Shown here: piece after piece, positions 41,543 through 49,748 of the stretch
Layout of the letters: every line of letters begins with the position of its first letter
Position numbering within the stretch: the first letter of the stretch is position 1
Origin: UBA7662 sp036787895
Lineage (GTDB): Bacteria; Bacteroidota; Bacteroidia; UBA7662
Assembly (NCBI GenBank): GCA_036787895.1
Contig: DAIQOK010000017.1
Span: 12,800-76,799, forward strand
DNA: 64,000 nucleotides
Direction: 5' to 3'
Translations under genes and position numbers: made by a program
The notes under the pieces: generated by a model
Seen by the model: the letters and a program-made list of their open reading frames with translations, nothing else
Told to the model about the DNA's origin: nothing
Databases searched by the model: none

Positions 41543-42730
41543 ATGGCAAAGGAAAAATTTGACCGCTCCAAACCGCACTTAAACATCGGTACCATCGGTC
41601 ACGTTGACCACGGTAAGACAACCCTCACCGCCGCCATCACTAAGGTGCTGGCAGAAAAAGGTTGGTCAGAAGCTCGTTCTTTCGAATCGATTGACTCGGC
41701 TCCGGAAGAAAAAGAGCGTGGTATTACCATCAATACCGCACACGTTGAATATCAGACCCAAGATCGTCACTACGCACACGTAGACTGTCCGGGCCACGCT
41801 GACTATGTGAAAAACATGGTTACCGGTGCTGCCCAAATGGATGGCGCTATCATCGTGGTAGCTGCAACCGACGGTCCGATGCCACAAACCCGTGAGCACA
41901 TCCTGCTCGCTCGTCAGGTAGGTGTTCCTGCCCTGGTAGTATTCATGAACAAAGTTGACATGGTTGACGATCCAGAATTGCTCGACCTCGTTGAAATGGA
42001 AGTTCGTGAACTCCTTTCTTTCTACGAATTCCCAGGCGATGATATCCCTGTAATCCGTGGTTCTGCCCTCGGTGCCTTGAACGGCGAGCCGAAGTGGGTT
42101 GATACCGTACTCGAGTTGATGGCTTCTGTAGACAACTACATTCCAATTCCTCCTCGTATGGTCGACCTGCCATTCCTGATGCCGGTTGAGGACGTATTCT
42201 CAATCACAGGTCGTGGTACAGTTGCTACCGGTCGTATTGAGCGTGGTGTAATCAACTCTGGTGATCCAGTCGACATCATCGGTATGGGTGCTGAGAACCT
42301 CAAATCAACCGTGACCGGTGTTGAGATGTTCCGTAAAATCCTTGACCGTGGTGAAGCTGGTGACAACACCGGTCTCCTCCTCCGTGGTATTGAGAAAACC
42401 GATATCCGTCGTGGTATGGTTATCTGTAAGCCAGGTTCTGTGAAGCCTCACCATGAGTTCAAAGCTGAGGTTTACGTATTGTCGAAAGAAGAAGGTGGTC
42501 GTCACACCCCATTCTTCAACAAATACCGTCCACAGTTCTATTTCCGTACCACTGACGTTACAGGTGAAATCAGCCTGCCAGATGGTGTTGAAATGATCAT
42601 GCCTGGTGACAACATCACCATCACCGTGAAATTGATCGCTCCTATCGCTATGGAGAAAGGTCTTCGTTTCGCGATCCGTGAAGGTGGCCGTACCGTAGGT
42701 GCCGGTCAGGTGACTGAGATCCTCGCTTAA
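41543..42730 (+). CDS. tuf: Elongation factor Tu
   Basis: A 395-residue GTPase that delivers aminoacyl-tRNA to the ribosome. G1 is GHVDHGKT at 19-26; DCPGHADY and NKVDMVDD are G3 and G4. Domains 2 and 3 follow in full (TGRGTVATGRIERG; GLRFAIREGGRTVGAGQVTEI). Codon use is noticeably more biased than in neighbouring genes, as expected for a highly expressed gene. Cotranscribed with the four upstream tRNAs, an arrangement also seen in the E. coli tufB operon. Confidence 0.99.
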   Translation: MAKEKFDRSKPHLNIGTIGHVDHGKTTLTAAITKVLAEKGWSEARSFESIDSAPEEKERGITINTAHVEYQTQDRHYAHVDCPGHADYVKNMVTGAAQMDGAIIVVAATDGPMPQTREHILLARQVGVPALVVFMNKVDMVDDPELLDLVEMEVRELLSFYEFPGDDIPVIRGSALGALNGEPKWVDTVLELMASVDNYIPIPPRMVDLPFLMPVEDVFSITGRGTVATGRIERGVINSGDPVDIIGMGAENLKSTVTGVEMFRKILDRGEAGDNTGLLLRGIEKTDIRRGMVICKPGSVKPHHEFKAEVYVLSKEEGGRHTPFFNKYRPQFYFRTTDVTGEISLPDGVEMIMPGDNITITVKLIAPIAMEKGLRFAIREGGRTVGAGQVTEILA

Positions 42731-42750
42731 TTAAACGTAAAGCTGATAGC

Positions 42751-42782
42751 GGAAAACTCTCCCTGACCGGGGAGAGTTTTCC
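42751..42782 (+). other. Perfect 13-bp RNA hairpin between tuf and tRNA-Trp
   Basis: GGAAAACTCTCCC at 42751-42763 pairs fully with GGGAGAGTTTTCC at 42770-42782, loop TGACCG. There is no U-tract, so it is more likely an mRNA 3'-end stabiliser, RNase III/processing site or weak attenuator than a plain terminator. The tRNA begins nine bases later. Confidence 0.7.
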
Positions 42783-42790
42783 CTGTCTAT

Positions 42791-42863
<73 letters not shown>

Positions 42864-42948
42864 CTGAAAGAAAGAAAAGAACCGGTTGTTTTTGCTAAGG
42901 TGTCGGAAGCCACCCCTGCAGAACTGGCCAGTACAGCTGAAAGGAAAC

Positions 42949-43143
42949 ATGAATAAGATTCGTTTATACGTCAAAGAAGCCACCAACGAACTCCTGCACA
43001 AGGTAAGTTGGCCGACTTGGGAAGAACTTCAGAGCAGTTTGGTCGTAGTCCTTGTGGCTTCGCTCATCTTTTCTATAGTCATTTATCTCATGGACATTGC
43101 GTTTTCGAATGTCTTGAGTGCTTTTTATCACCTTTTCCAATAA
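42949..43143 (+). CDS. secE: Preprotein translocase subunit SecE
   Basis: A 64-residue single-spanning form of SecE, a component of SecYEG. KEATNELLHKVSWPTWEEL is the conserved amphipathic cytoplasmic helix; SSLVVVLVASLIFSIVIYLMD is the membrane helix. It is shorter than the E. coli form, which has two extra helices. The ATG at 42949 is chosen because the upstream in-frame part falls in the tRNA-Trp to secE spacer. Confidence 0.95.
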   Translation: MNKIRLYVKEATNELLHKVSWPTWEELQSSLVVVLVASLIFSIVIYLMDIAFSNVLSAFYHLFQ

Positions 43144-43155
43144 GGCGTGGCCGGC

Positions 43156-43689
43156 ATGGAGTATAAGTGGTATGTGGTTCGCGCCATCAGTGGCAAAGAA
43201 CGTAAATCGAAGGAGTACCTGGAGTACGAAATCAATCGCCTGGGCTTGACCGATCTGATTCCTCAGATCCTCATTCCGATGGAGAAAGTACTGCAGTTGC
43301 GCAATGGTAAAAAGGTCGTGAAGGAACGCAACTTCTTTCCCGGCTATATTCTCATTGAGGCGGCGATGAATCCCGATCTGGTATCGACCATCATCGGCAT
43401 CCCCAATGTAATCGGTTTTTTAGGTGGTGATAATCCAACACCGCTGCGAGAGTCGGAAGTAAACAAAATACTCGGTAAGGTAGATGAAATGACCGAAGCC
43501 GGTGAGGTAATGTCGAATCCGTTCACGGTTGGTGAGTCGGTGAAAGTGATGGACGGACCGTTCAACGAATTCACAGGCGTTATCGAAGAGGTGAACGAGG
43601 AGAAAAAGAAGCTCAAGGTGATGGTGAAGATTTTTGGTCGTCGCACACCTATCGAGCTGAATTATATGCAAGTAGAGAAAATATCCTAA
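43156..43689 (+). CDS. nusG: Transcription termination/antitermination factor NusG
   Basis: A 177-residue protein that binds RNA polymerase and links it to Rho or the ribosome. The N-terminal NGN domain starts EYKWYVVRAISGKERK; FFPGYILIEA and VIGFLGGDNPTPL are typical. The C-terminal KOW domain contains VMDGPFNEFTGVIEEVNEEKKKLKV. The start could be the GTG at 43147, but the ATG at 43156 gives the normal N-terminus. It is 12 bases after secE. Confidence 0.97.
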   Translation: MEYKWYVVRAISGKERKSKEYLEYEINRLGLTDLIPQILIPMEKVLQLRNGKKVVKERNFFPGYILIEAAMNPDLVSTIIGIPNVIGFLGGDNPTPLRESEVNKILGKVDEMTEAGEVMSNPFTVGESVKVMDGPFNEFTGVIEEVNEEKKKLKVMVKIFGRRTPIELNYMQVEKIS

Positions 43690-43701
43690 TCAGATACAAC
43701 A

Positions 43702-44142
43702 ATGGCAAAGGAAATCAGCGCGTTTATTAAGCTCCAAATCAAGGGCGGCGCAGCGAACCCGGCACCTCCGGTAGGACCAGCACTAGGTTCAAAAGGGGTG
43801 AACATCATGGAATTCTGTAAGCAGTTTAATGCCAGAACCCAGGAGAAAGCCGGCAAAGTATTACCGGTGGTGATCACGGTATATGCAGACAAGTCTTTCG
43901 ACTTCATCGTTAAAACTCCTCCGGTAGCTATCCAGTTGATGGATGCAGCTAAAATCCAGAAGGGTTCTACCCAACCTAACCGCCTTAAAGTAGGATCGGT
44001 GAGCTGGGATCAGGTGAAGGCAATCGCTGAAGACAAAATGCAGGACATGAATGCGTTTAAAGTAGAGTCGGCCATGAAAATGGTTGCCGGAACTGCGCGC
44101 AGCATGGGACTGAATGTAACCGGGGCAGCACCCTGGGAATAA
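43702..44142 (+). CDS. rplK: 50S ribosomal protein L11
   Basis: A 146-residue protein at the GTPase-associated centre, binding 23S rRNA and factors. KLQIKGGAANPAPPVGPALGSKGVNIMEFCKQFNA is nearly invariant in bacteria; the C-terminal half binds the rRNA. 12 bases after nusG in the same transcript. Confidence 0.98.
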   Translation: MAKEISAFIKLQIKGGAANPAPPVGPALGSKGVNIMEFCKQFNARTQEKAGKVLPVVITVYADKSFDFIVKTPPVAIQLMDAAKIQKGSTQPNRLKVGSVSWDQVKAIAEDKMQDMNAFKVESAMKMVAGTARSMGLNVTGAAPWE

Positions 44143-44167
44143 GTAGAAAACACTATTAATTTATAGA

Positions 44168-44866
44168 GTGGCTAGATTGACCAAAAATCAAAAGTTGGCG
44201 AACGCAAAGTTCGACCGTACCAAGGCGTACAAGCTTACCGAAGCTACGAGCCTGGTGAAGGAAATTACCTTTACTAAGTTTGACCCATCGGTAGATTTGA
44301 ACGTAAGGCTCGGTGTGGATCCACGCAAAGCCAACCAGATGGTTAGGGGTACGGTAACCCTTCCTCACGGGACCGGAAAAGTAGCACGAGTACTCGTGTT
44401 ATGCACCCCAGACAAGGAAGCCGAGGCCAAAGCGGCCGGAGCTGACTTTGTAGGACTGGACGAGTTCATCCAAAAAATCGAGGGTGGATGGACTGACGTC
44501 GATGTAATCATTACTCAACCAAGCGTTATGGCGAAAGTCGGTCGTTTGGGTCGCGTATTGGGCCCCCGTGGTCTGATGCCAAACCCGAAGACAGGCACCG
44601 TAACTGACAACGTTGGGCAAGCGGTTACCGATGTAAAGGGTGGCAAAATCGACTTCAAAGTAGACAAGTTCGGTATTGTACATTCTGCTATTGGCAAGGC
44701 TTCATTTACGCCTGCGCAACTGGAAGAAAACGCTTTAGAGCTGCTTCAAACCATTGTGCGCCTGAAGCCTTCAGCTGCAAAAGGAACTTATGTGAAGAGC
44801 GTCTTCATGAGCTCAACCATGAGTCCGGGTATCAACATTGACACGAAATCAATCGCGGGGATCTGA
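44168..44866 (+). CDS. rplA: 50S ribosomal protein L1
   Basis: A 232-residue stalk protein that moves E-site tRNA and, in E. coli, represses the L11-L1 operon by binding its mRNA. GRLGRVLGPRGLMPNPKTGTV is the family hallmark. It starts with GTG at 44168. The 25-base gap after rplK has no visible L1-like binding stem. Confidence 0.97.
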   Translation: MARLTKNQKLANAKFDRTKAYKLTEATSLVKEITFTKFDPSVDLNVRLGVDPRKANQMVRGTVTLPHGTGKVARVLVLCTPDKEAEAKAAGADFVGLDEFIQKIEGGWTDVDVIITQPSVMAKVGRLGRVLGPRGLMPNPKTGTVTDNVGQAVTDVKGGKIDFKVDKFGIVHSAIGKASFTPAQLEENALELLQTIVRLKPSAAKGTYVKSVFMSSTMSPGINIDTKSIAGI

Positions 44867-44868
44867 TC

Positions 44869-45390
44869 ATGACCAGAGAAGAAAAAGCAGTAGTTATTCA
44901 GGAACTGGCCGAGAAATTATCCAAAAGCCCGTTTTTCTACATTACCGATGCCAGCAATTTGCCGGTGGAAACCATCAACCGTTTCCGTGGCTTGTGCTAC
45001 AAACGTGGCGTAGAATTTAAAGTAGTCAAGAATACCTTGCTACAAAAGGCCATGGAAAGTTTGAGCGATGGTTATACCCCGTTGTTTCCAGCATTAAAAG
45101 GACCAACCTCCATCATGTTTGCCGAGCAGGGTAATATCCCGGCCCGTCTGTTGAAGGAGTTCCGTCAGGGTGGTACCGAGAAGCCGATTTTGAAAGCTGC
45201 CTATATTGACAGCGCAATCTATACCGGCGACGACCAACTCGACGCACTGACCAGCATCAAGTCGAAAGAAGAATTGATTGCTGGCCTCATCTATACACTC
45301 CAGTCACCAGCACGCAATGTGGTTTCGGCTTTGCAGTCGGGCGGTGGCAAACTGGCGGGTATCGTCAAAACATTACAAGAGAGAAATTAA
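44869..45390 (+). CDS. rplJ: 50S ribosomal protein L10
   Basis: A 173-residue base of the L7/L12 stalk. TREEKAVVIQELAEKLSKSPFFYITDASNL at the N-terminus binds rRNA; the C-terminal helix (ARNVVSALQSGGGKLAGIVKTL) anchors L7/L12 dimers. Only two bases separate it from rplA, so the long L10 leader that mediates autogenous control in E. coli is not present here; regulation must differ. Confidence 0.97.
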   Translation: MTREEKAVVIQELAEKLSKSPFFYITDASNLPVETINRFRGLCYKRGVEFKVVKNTLLQKAMESLSDGYTPLFPALKGPTSIMFAEQGNIPARLLKEFRQGGTEKPILKAAYIDSAIYTGDDQLDALTSIKSKEELIAGLIYTLQSPARNVVSALQSGGGKLAGIVKTLQERN

Positions 45391-45421
45391 CAAAAACAAA
45401 AACAATTAAATTTTTAATACA

Positions 45422-45805
45422 ATGGCAGATCTTAAAGCGTTCGCGGACCAGTTGGTTAACCTGACTGTGAAAGAAGTAAACGAACTTGCCCAAATCCTGA
45501 AAGACGAGTATGGCATTGAGCCAGCTGCTGCTGCTGTAGCAGCTGCCGGTCCTGCTGCTGGTGGTGGTGCTGCTGCTCCTGCAGCTGCTGAGCAAACCGA
45601 GTTTGATGTAATCCTGAAAAACGCCGGTGCTCAAAAACTCCAGATCGTTAAATTGGTGAAAGACCTCACCGGTCTTGGCTTGAAAGAAGCAAAAGAACTC
45701 GTTGATGCCGCTCCAAAAGCATTGAAAGAGAAGTGTCCTAAAGACGAAGCTGAAGCTTTGAAAGCGAAGCTTGAAGAAGCAGGTGCTGAGGTAGAGATTA
45801 AGTAA
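45422..45805 (+). CDS. rplL: 50S ribosomal protein L7/L12
   Basis: A 127-residue stalk protein. N-terminal dimerisation helix, an Ala/Gly-rich flexible hinge (EPAAAAVAAAGPAAGGGAAA, about 38-57), then the globular factor-binding domain FDVILKNAGAQKLQIVKLVKDLTGLGLKEAKELVD. 31 bases after rplJ. Confidence 0.98.
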   Translation: MADLKAFADQLVNLTVKEVNELAQILKDEYGIEPAAAAVAAAGPAAGGGAAAPAAAEQTEFDVILKNAGAQKLQIVKLVKDLTGLGLKEAKELVDAAPKALKEKCPKDEAEALKAKLEEAGAEVEIK

Positions 45806-45836
45806 TTTGAATTACGGCTCCTCAGCCTTTAAAGCT

Positions 45837-45871
45837 GTAGGCCTGCAATCCGAGTTGATTGCCAGGCCTAC
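45837..45871 (+). promoter_or_regulatory. Hairpin in the rplL-rpoB gap, probable attenuator or processing site
   Basis: GTAGGCCTG at 45837-45845 pairs with CAGGCCTAC at 45863-45871; AATC/GATT at 45847-45850 and 45857-45860 extends the stem across a small asymmetric bulge. There is no U-tract. E. coli also has an attenuator and RNase III site between rplL and rpoB; an analogous role here is inferred from position. Confidence 0.65.
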
Positions 45872-45918
45872 GGCTATTTGTGTTCGTGATAACGGTTGTA
45901 TAACTAAACATCAATTCT

Positions 45919-48900
45919 TTGGCTGCCAACATCACACCAGAGGGTAGGATCAACTTCGCGTCAATCGCGTCGGCGATCGAATATCCCGACTTTCTGGAAA
46001 TCCAGATCAAGTCGTTTAAAGACTTTTTCCAGCTTGATACCTTGCAGGAAAATCGTCGCAACGAAGGTTTGTTCAAGGTTTTTGCGGAAAATTTCCCCAT
46101 AACCGACGCAAGAAATAACTTCGTTTTGGAGTTCCTCGATTATTTCGTGGACCCACCTCGATACACCATCGAAGAGTGTATCGAAAGAGGCCTGACCTAT
46201 TCAGTGCCTTTGAAGGCTAAACTGCGCCTGTCGTGTAACGACGTGGAGCATGAAGACTTCGAAACCATCGTTCAGGACGTGTATTTGGGTACCATCCCGT
46301 ACATGACTCCTAAAGGTACCTTCGTGATCAACGGAGCTGAGCGCGTTATTGTGTCTCAGTTGCACCGTTCACCGGGCGTATTCTTTGGTCAGACGGTGCA
46401 TACCAACGGTTCGAAATTGTATTCGGCCCGTATCATTCCGTTCAAAGGCTCGTGGATTGAATTCGCGACCGATGTGAACAATGTGATGTATGCCTATATC
46501 GATCGTAAGAAGAAGTTTCCGGTTACAACGCTGTTGCGCGCCATCGGGTACGATTCAGACAAGGACATTCTGAACATCTTCGACCTCGCCGACGAGATTA
46601 AGGTAAGCAAAGCGGGCCTCAAGAAAGTAGTAGGTCGTCGTTTAGCTGCCCGGGTTTTGAAAACCTGGATCGAAGACTTTGTAGATGAAGATACCGGTGA
46701 AGTGGTTTCCATCAACCGGAACGAAATCATTTTGGAGCGCGATACACTGCTTGAAGATGAGATGATCGATATGATCGTTGATGCAGGTGTGAAAAGCATC
46801 ATCCTGCACAAGGATGAAAATCTCCATGGTGACTACTCCATCATCTACAACACCCTTCAAAAAGATACTTCAAACTCGGAAAAGGAGGCCCTCGAGCACA
46901 TTTACCGTCAATTGCGGAATGCCGAGCCACCAGATGAAGATTCAGCCCGTCAGATCATCGACAAGCTGTTCTTCTCCGACAAACGTTACGATTTGGGAGA
47001 AGTGGGTCGCTACCGCATCAACCGCAAACTGGGCTTAAACTCAGCTGCGGAAGTGCGCGTATTGACCCGTGAAGACATCATTGCTATCGTAAAATACCTC
47101 ATTCAGCTGTCGAACTCGAAAGCCGATGTGGATGACATTGACCACCTCAGTAACCGTCGTGTGCGGACTGTAGGTGAGCAGTTGTATTCGCAATTCGGTG
47201 TGGGTCTGGCCCGTATGGCCCGTACCATCAGAGAGCGGATGAACATACGCGATAATGAGGTGTTTACCCCGGCCGATCTGATCAATGCTCGTACCCTGAG
47301 TTCGGTCATCAACAGCTTCTTCGGAACAAACCAGTTGAGCCAGTTCATGGACCAAACCAATCCGTTGGCGGAGATTACGCACAAGCGTCGTCTTTCTGCA
47401 CTTGGACCGGGCGGTTTGTCGCGTGAGCGTGCCGGCTTTGAAGTTCGTGACGTACACTATACGCACTACGGTCGTTTGTGTACCATCGAAACTCCGGAAG
47501 GTCCGAACATCGGTTTGATTTCGTCGCTTTGCGTACACGCCAAGATCAACGCCATGGGCTTTATCGAAACCCCATACCGTCAGGTAGAAAATGGCCGCGT
47601 TCAGATTGAGAAAGATGTCATTTTCCTCAGTGCTGAAGACGAAGACGAGCGTATGATTGCCCAGGCCAATGCGCCATTCGACCCCAAAGGAAACTTTGAG
47701 CGCGATTTGGTAAAATGTCGCCTGATGGGTGATTTCCCAATTGTAGTTCCCGGCGAGGTTCAGTTCATGGACGTTGCCCCGAACCAGATTGTAGGTATAG
47801 CCGCTTCCTTGATTCCATTCCTCGAGCATGACGATGCCAACCGTGCCCTCATGGGTTCGAACATGCAACGTCAGGCTGTACCATTGCTCCGTCCGGAGTC
47901 GCCGATTGTTGGTACCGGTCTCGAAGGTCGCGTAGCCCGCGATTCTCGTGCGTTGTTAACGGCTGAAGGTCCGGGTGTGGTTGAGTATGTTGATGCTAAA
48001 ATGATTACCATTCGTTACGACCGTAACGATGACGACCGTTTGGTAAGCTTCAACGGCGATGCTAAAACCTATTATCTCACTAAATTCCGTAAGACCAACC
48101 AATATACATCTATCAACCACAAACCTATCGTTAAGAAAGGTCAGCGTGTAATTAAAGACGAGGTATTGGTAGAAGGTTACGGCACGCAGAGGGGCGAGCT
48201 GGCACTCGGCCGTAACTTGAAAGTGGCCTTCATGCCATGGCAGGGTTATAACTTCGAGGATGCCATTGTGATTTCAGAGCGTGTGGTACGTGAAGATTTG
48301 TATACCTCTATCCACATCGAAGAGTTTGAACTCCAGGTGCGTGATACCAAAAGAGGTGAAGAAGAGTTAACCGCCGACATTCCGAATGTGAGCGAAGAGG
48401 CCACCAAAGACCTCGACGAAAACGGTATCATCCGTGTAGGTGCGCATGTGAAAGAAGGCGATATCCTCATTGGTAAAATCACACCAAAAGGAGAGAGCGA
48501 TCCTTCTCCGGAAGAAAAACTGTTGCGCGCCATCTTCGGCGACAAAGCAGGCGATGTGAAAGACGCTTCCTTGCGTGTTCCACCATCAATGACCGGCGTT
48601 GTAATTGATAAAAAACTCTTCTCGCGGGTGAAGAAGGACAAAATGGCCAAGCAGGAAGAAAAGGTACTGGTTGAAAAACTGGATGCTGAGTACAACCGAG
48701 AGGTAGATGTTGTCCGGAATATCCTGATCGACAAATTGCTTTCATTAGTGGAAGGCAAGGTTTCACAGGGTGTTACCAATACCTATCGCGATGAAGTGGT
48801 GCCTAAGGGAACCAAATTCACTAAAAAAATCCTGACCGATATCGACTACAGCATCGTAAATCCCGATGGTTGGTTGACCGACAAGGACAAAAGCGAGCAG

Positions 48901-49731
48901 GTCAAAGAACTCCTCAAAAACTACCTGGTTCGTGTATCGGAGATACTCGGCGAGGTGAAACGTAAAAAATTCGCCATTCAGGTGGGCGATGAGCTGCCAT
49001 CCGGCATCCTCCAGCTTGCCAAAGTTTATGTGGCTCAAAAACGTAAACTGCGGGTAGGTGATAAAATGGCCGGCCGTCATGGTAATAAGGGTATTGTTGC
49101 GCGTATCGTACGCGACGAGGACATGCCTTTCTTAGCCGACGGTACCATAGTCGACATCGTACTGAACCCCCTCGGCGTACCATCGCGTATGAACCTGGGT
49201 CAGATTTATGAGTCGGTATTGGGCTGGGCTGGTATGGAGCTCGGATTGAAGTTCGCCACCCCGATTTTCGACGGTGCTAGCCTCGAAGAGGTGCTTTCTT
49301 ATACAGAAAAAGCCGGTGTACCGGATCTCGGTGCCACTTATCTCCACGATGGCCAGACCGGTCGTCGTTTCGACCAGAAAACCACGGTAGGCGTAATTTA
49401 CATGCTGAAACTGGGTCACATGGTTGATGATAAGATGCACGCCCGTTCTATCGGACCATACTCGCTTATTACCCAGCAGCCGTTGGGTGGTAAGGCACAG
49501 TTTGGTGGTCAGCGTTTTGGTGAGATGGAAGTATGGGCACTCGAAGCTTTCGGTGCTGCCAACATCCTCCAGGAAGTACTTACGGTTAAGTCGGACGATA
49601 TCATCGGCCGTGCGAAAACCTATGAGGCTATCGTCAAAGGCGACAACCTGCCGGTTCCGAGCGTACCAGAGTCGTTCAATGTATTGCTGCACGAACTCCG
49701 TGGTTTGTGCTTAGATGTATCACTTGATTAA
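45919..49731 (+). CDS. rpoB: DNA-directed RNA polymerase subunit beta
   Basis: A 1270-residue catalytic subunit. PDFLEIQIKSFKDFFQ at the N-terminus, the rifampicin-region block with FFGTNQLSQFMDQTNPLAEITHKRRLSALGPGG, and the C-terminal GGKAQFGGQRFGEMEVWALEAFGA are all intact. The fork-loop and flap regions are complete. The start is a TTG at 45919: an in-frame TAA lies 18 bases upstream and no ATG or GTG fits. It follows the hairpin in the rplL-rpoB gap and precedes rpoC by 17 bases. Confidence 0.98.
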   Translation: MAANITPEGRINFASIASAIEYPDFLEIQIKSFKDFFQLDTLQENRRNEGLFKVFAENFPITDARNNFVLEFLDYFVDPPRYTIEECIERGLTYSVPLKAKLRLSCNDVEHEDFETIVQDVYLGTIPYMTPKGTFVINGAERVIVSQLHRSPGVFFGQTVHTNGSKLYSARIIPFKGSWIEFATDVNNVMYAYIDRKKKFPVTTLLRAIGYDSDKDILNIFDLADEIKVSKAGLKKVVGRRLAARVLKTWIEDFVDEDTGEVVSINRNEIILERDTLLEDEMIDMIVDAGVKSIILHKDENLHGDYSIIYNTLQKDTSNSEKEALEHIYRQLRNAEPPDEDSARQIIDKLFFSDKRYDLGEVGRYRINRKLGLNSAAEVRVLTREDIIAIVKYLIQLSNSKADVDDIDHLSNRRVRTVGEQLYSQFGVGLARMARTIRERMNIRDNEVFTPADLINARTLSSVINSFFGTNQLSQFMDQTNPLAEITHKRRLSALGPGGLSRERAGFEVRDVHYTHYGRLCTIETPEGPNIGLISSLCVHAKINAMGFIETPYRQVENGRVQIEKDVIFLSAEDEDERMIAQANAPFDPKGNFERDLVKCRLMGDFPIVVPGEVQFMDVAPNQIVGIAASLIPFLEHDDANRALMGSNMQRQAVPLLRPESPIVGTGLEGRVARDSRALLTAEGPGVVEYVDAKMITIRYDRNDDDRLVSFNGDAKTYYLTKFRKTNQYTSINHKPIVKKGQRVIKDEVLVEGYGTQRGELALGRNLKVAFMPWQGYNFEDAIVISERVVREDLYTSIHIEEFELQVRDTKRGEEELTADIPNVSEEATKDLDENGIIRVGAHVKEGDILIGKITPKGESDPSPEEKLLRAIFGDKAGDVKDASLRVPPSMTGVVIDKKLFSRVKKDKMAKQEEKVLVEKLDAEYNREVDVVRNILIDKLLSLVEGKVSQGVTNTYRDEVVPKGTKFTKKILTDIDYSIVNPDGWLTDKDKSEQVKELLKNYLVRVSEILGEVKRKKFAIQVGDELPSGILQLAKVYVAQKRKLRVGDKMAGRHGNKGIVARIVRDEDMPFLADGTIVDIVLNPLGVPSRMNLGQIYESVLGWAGMELGLKFATPIFDGASLEEVLSYTEKAGVPDLGATYLHDGQTGRRFDQKTTVGVIYMLKLGHMVDDKMHARSIGPYSLITQQPLGGKAQFGGQRFGEMEVWALEAFGAANILQEVLTVKSDDIIGRAKTYEAIVKGDNLPVPSVPESFNVLLHELRGLCLDVSLD

Positions 49732-49748
49732 TCAGGAGGCATCCCCAT

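Noticed and set aside
47041..47868. A 275-codon minus-strand reading frame opposite rpoB
   Set aside because: It lies wholly within rpoB, follows rpoB codon bias in complement, has no recognisable domain or promoter, and other long antisense frames occur across rpoB and rpoC for the same reason.
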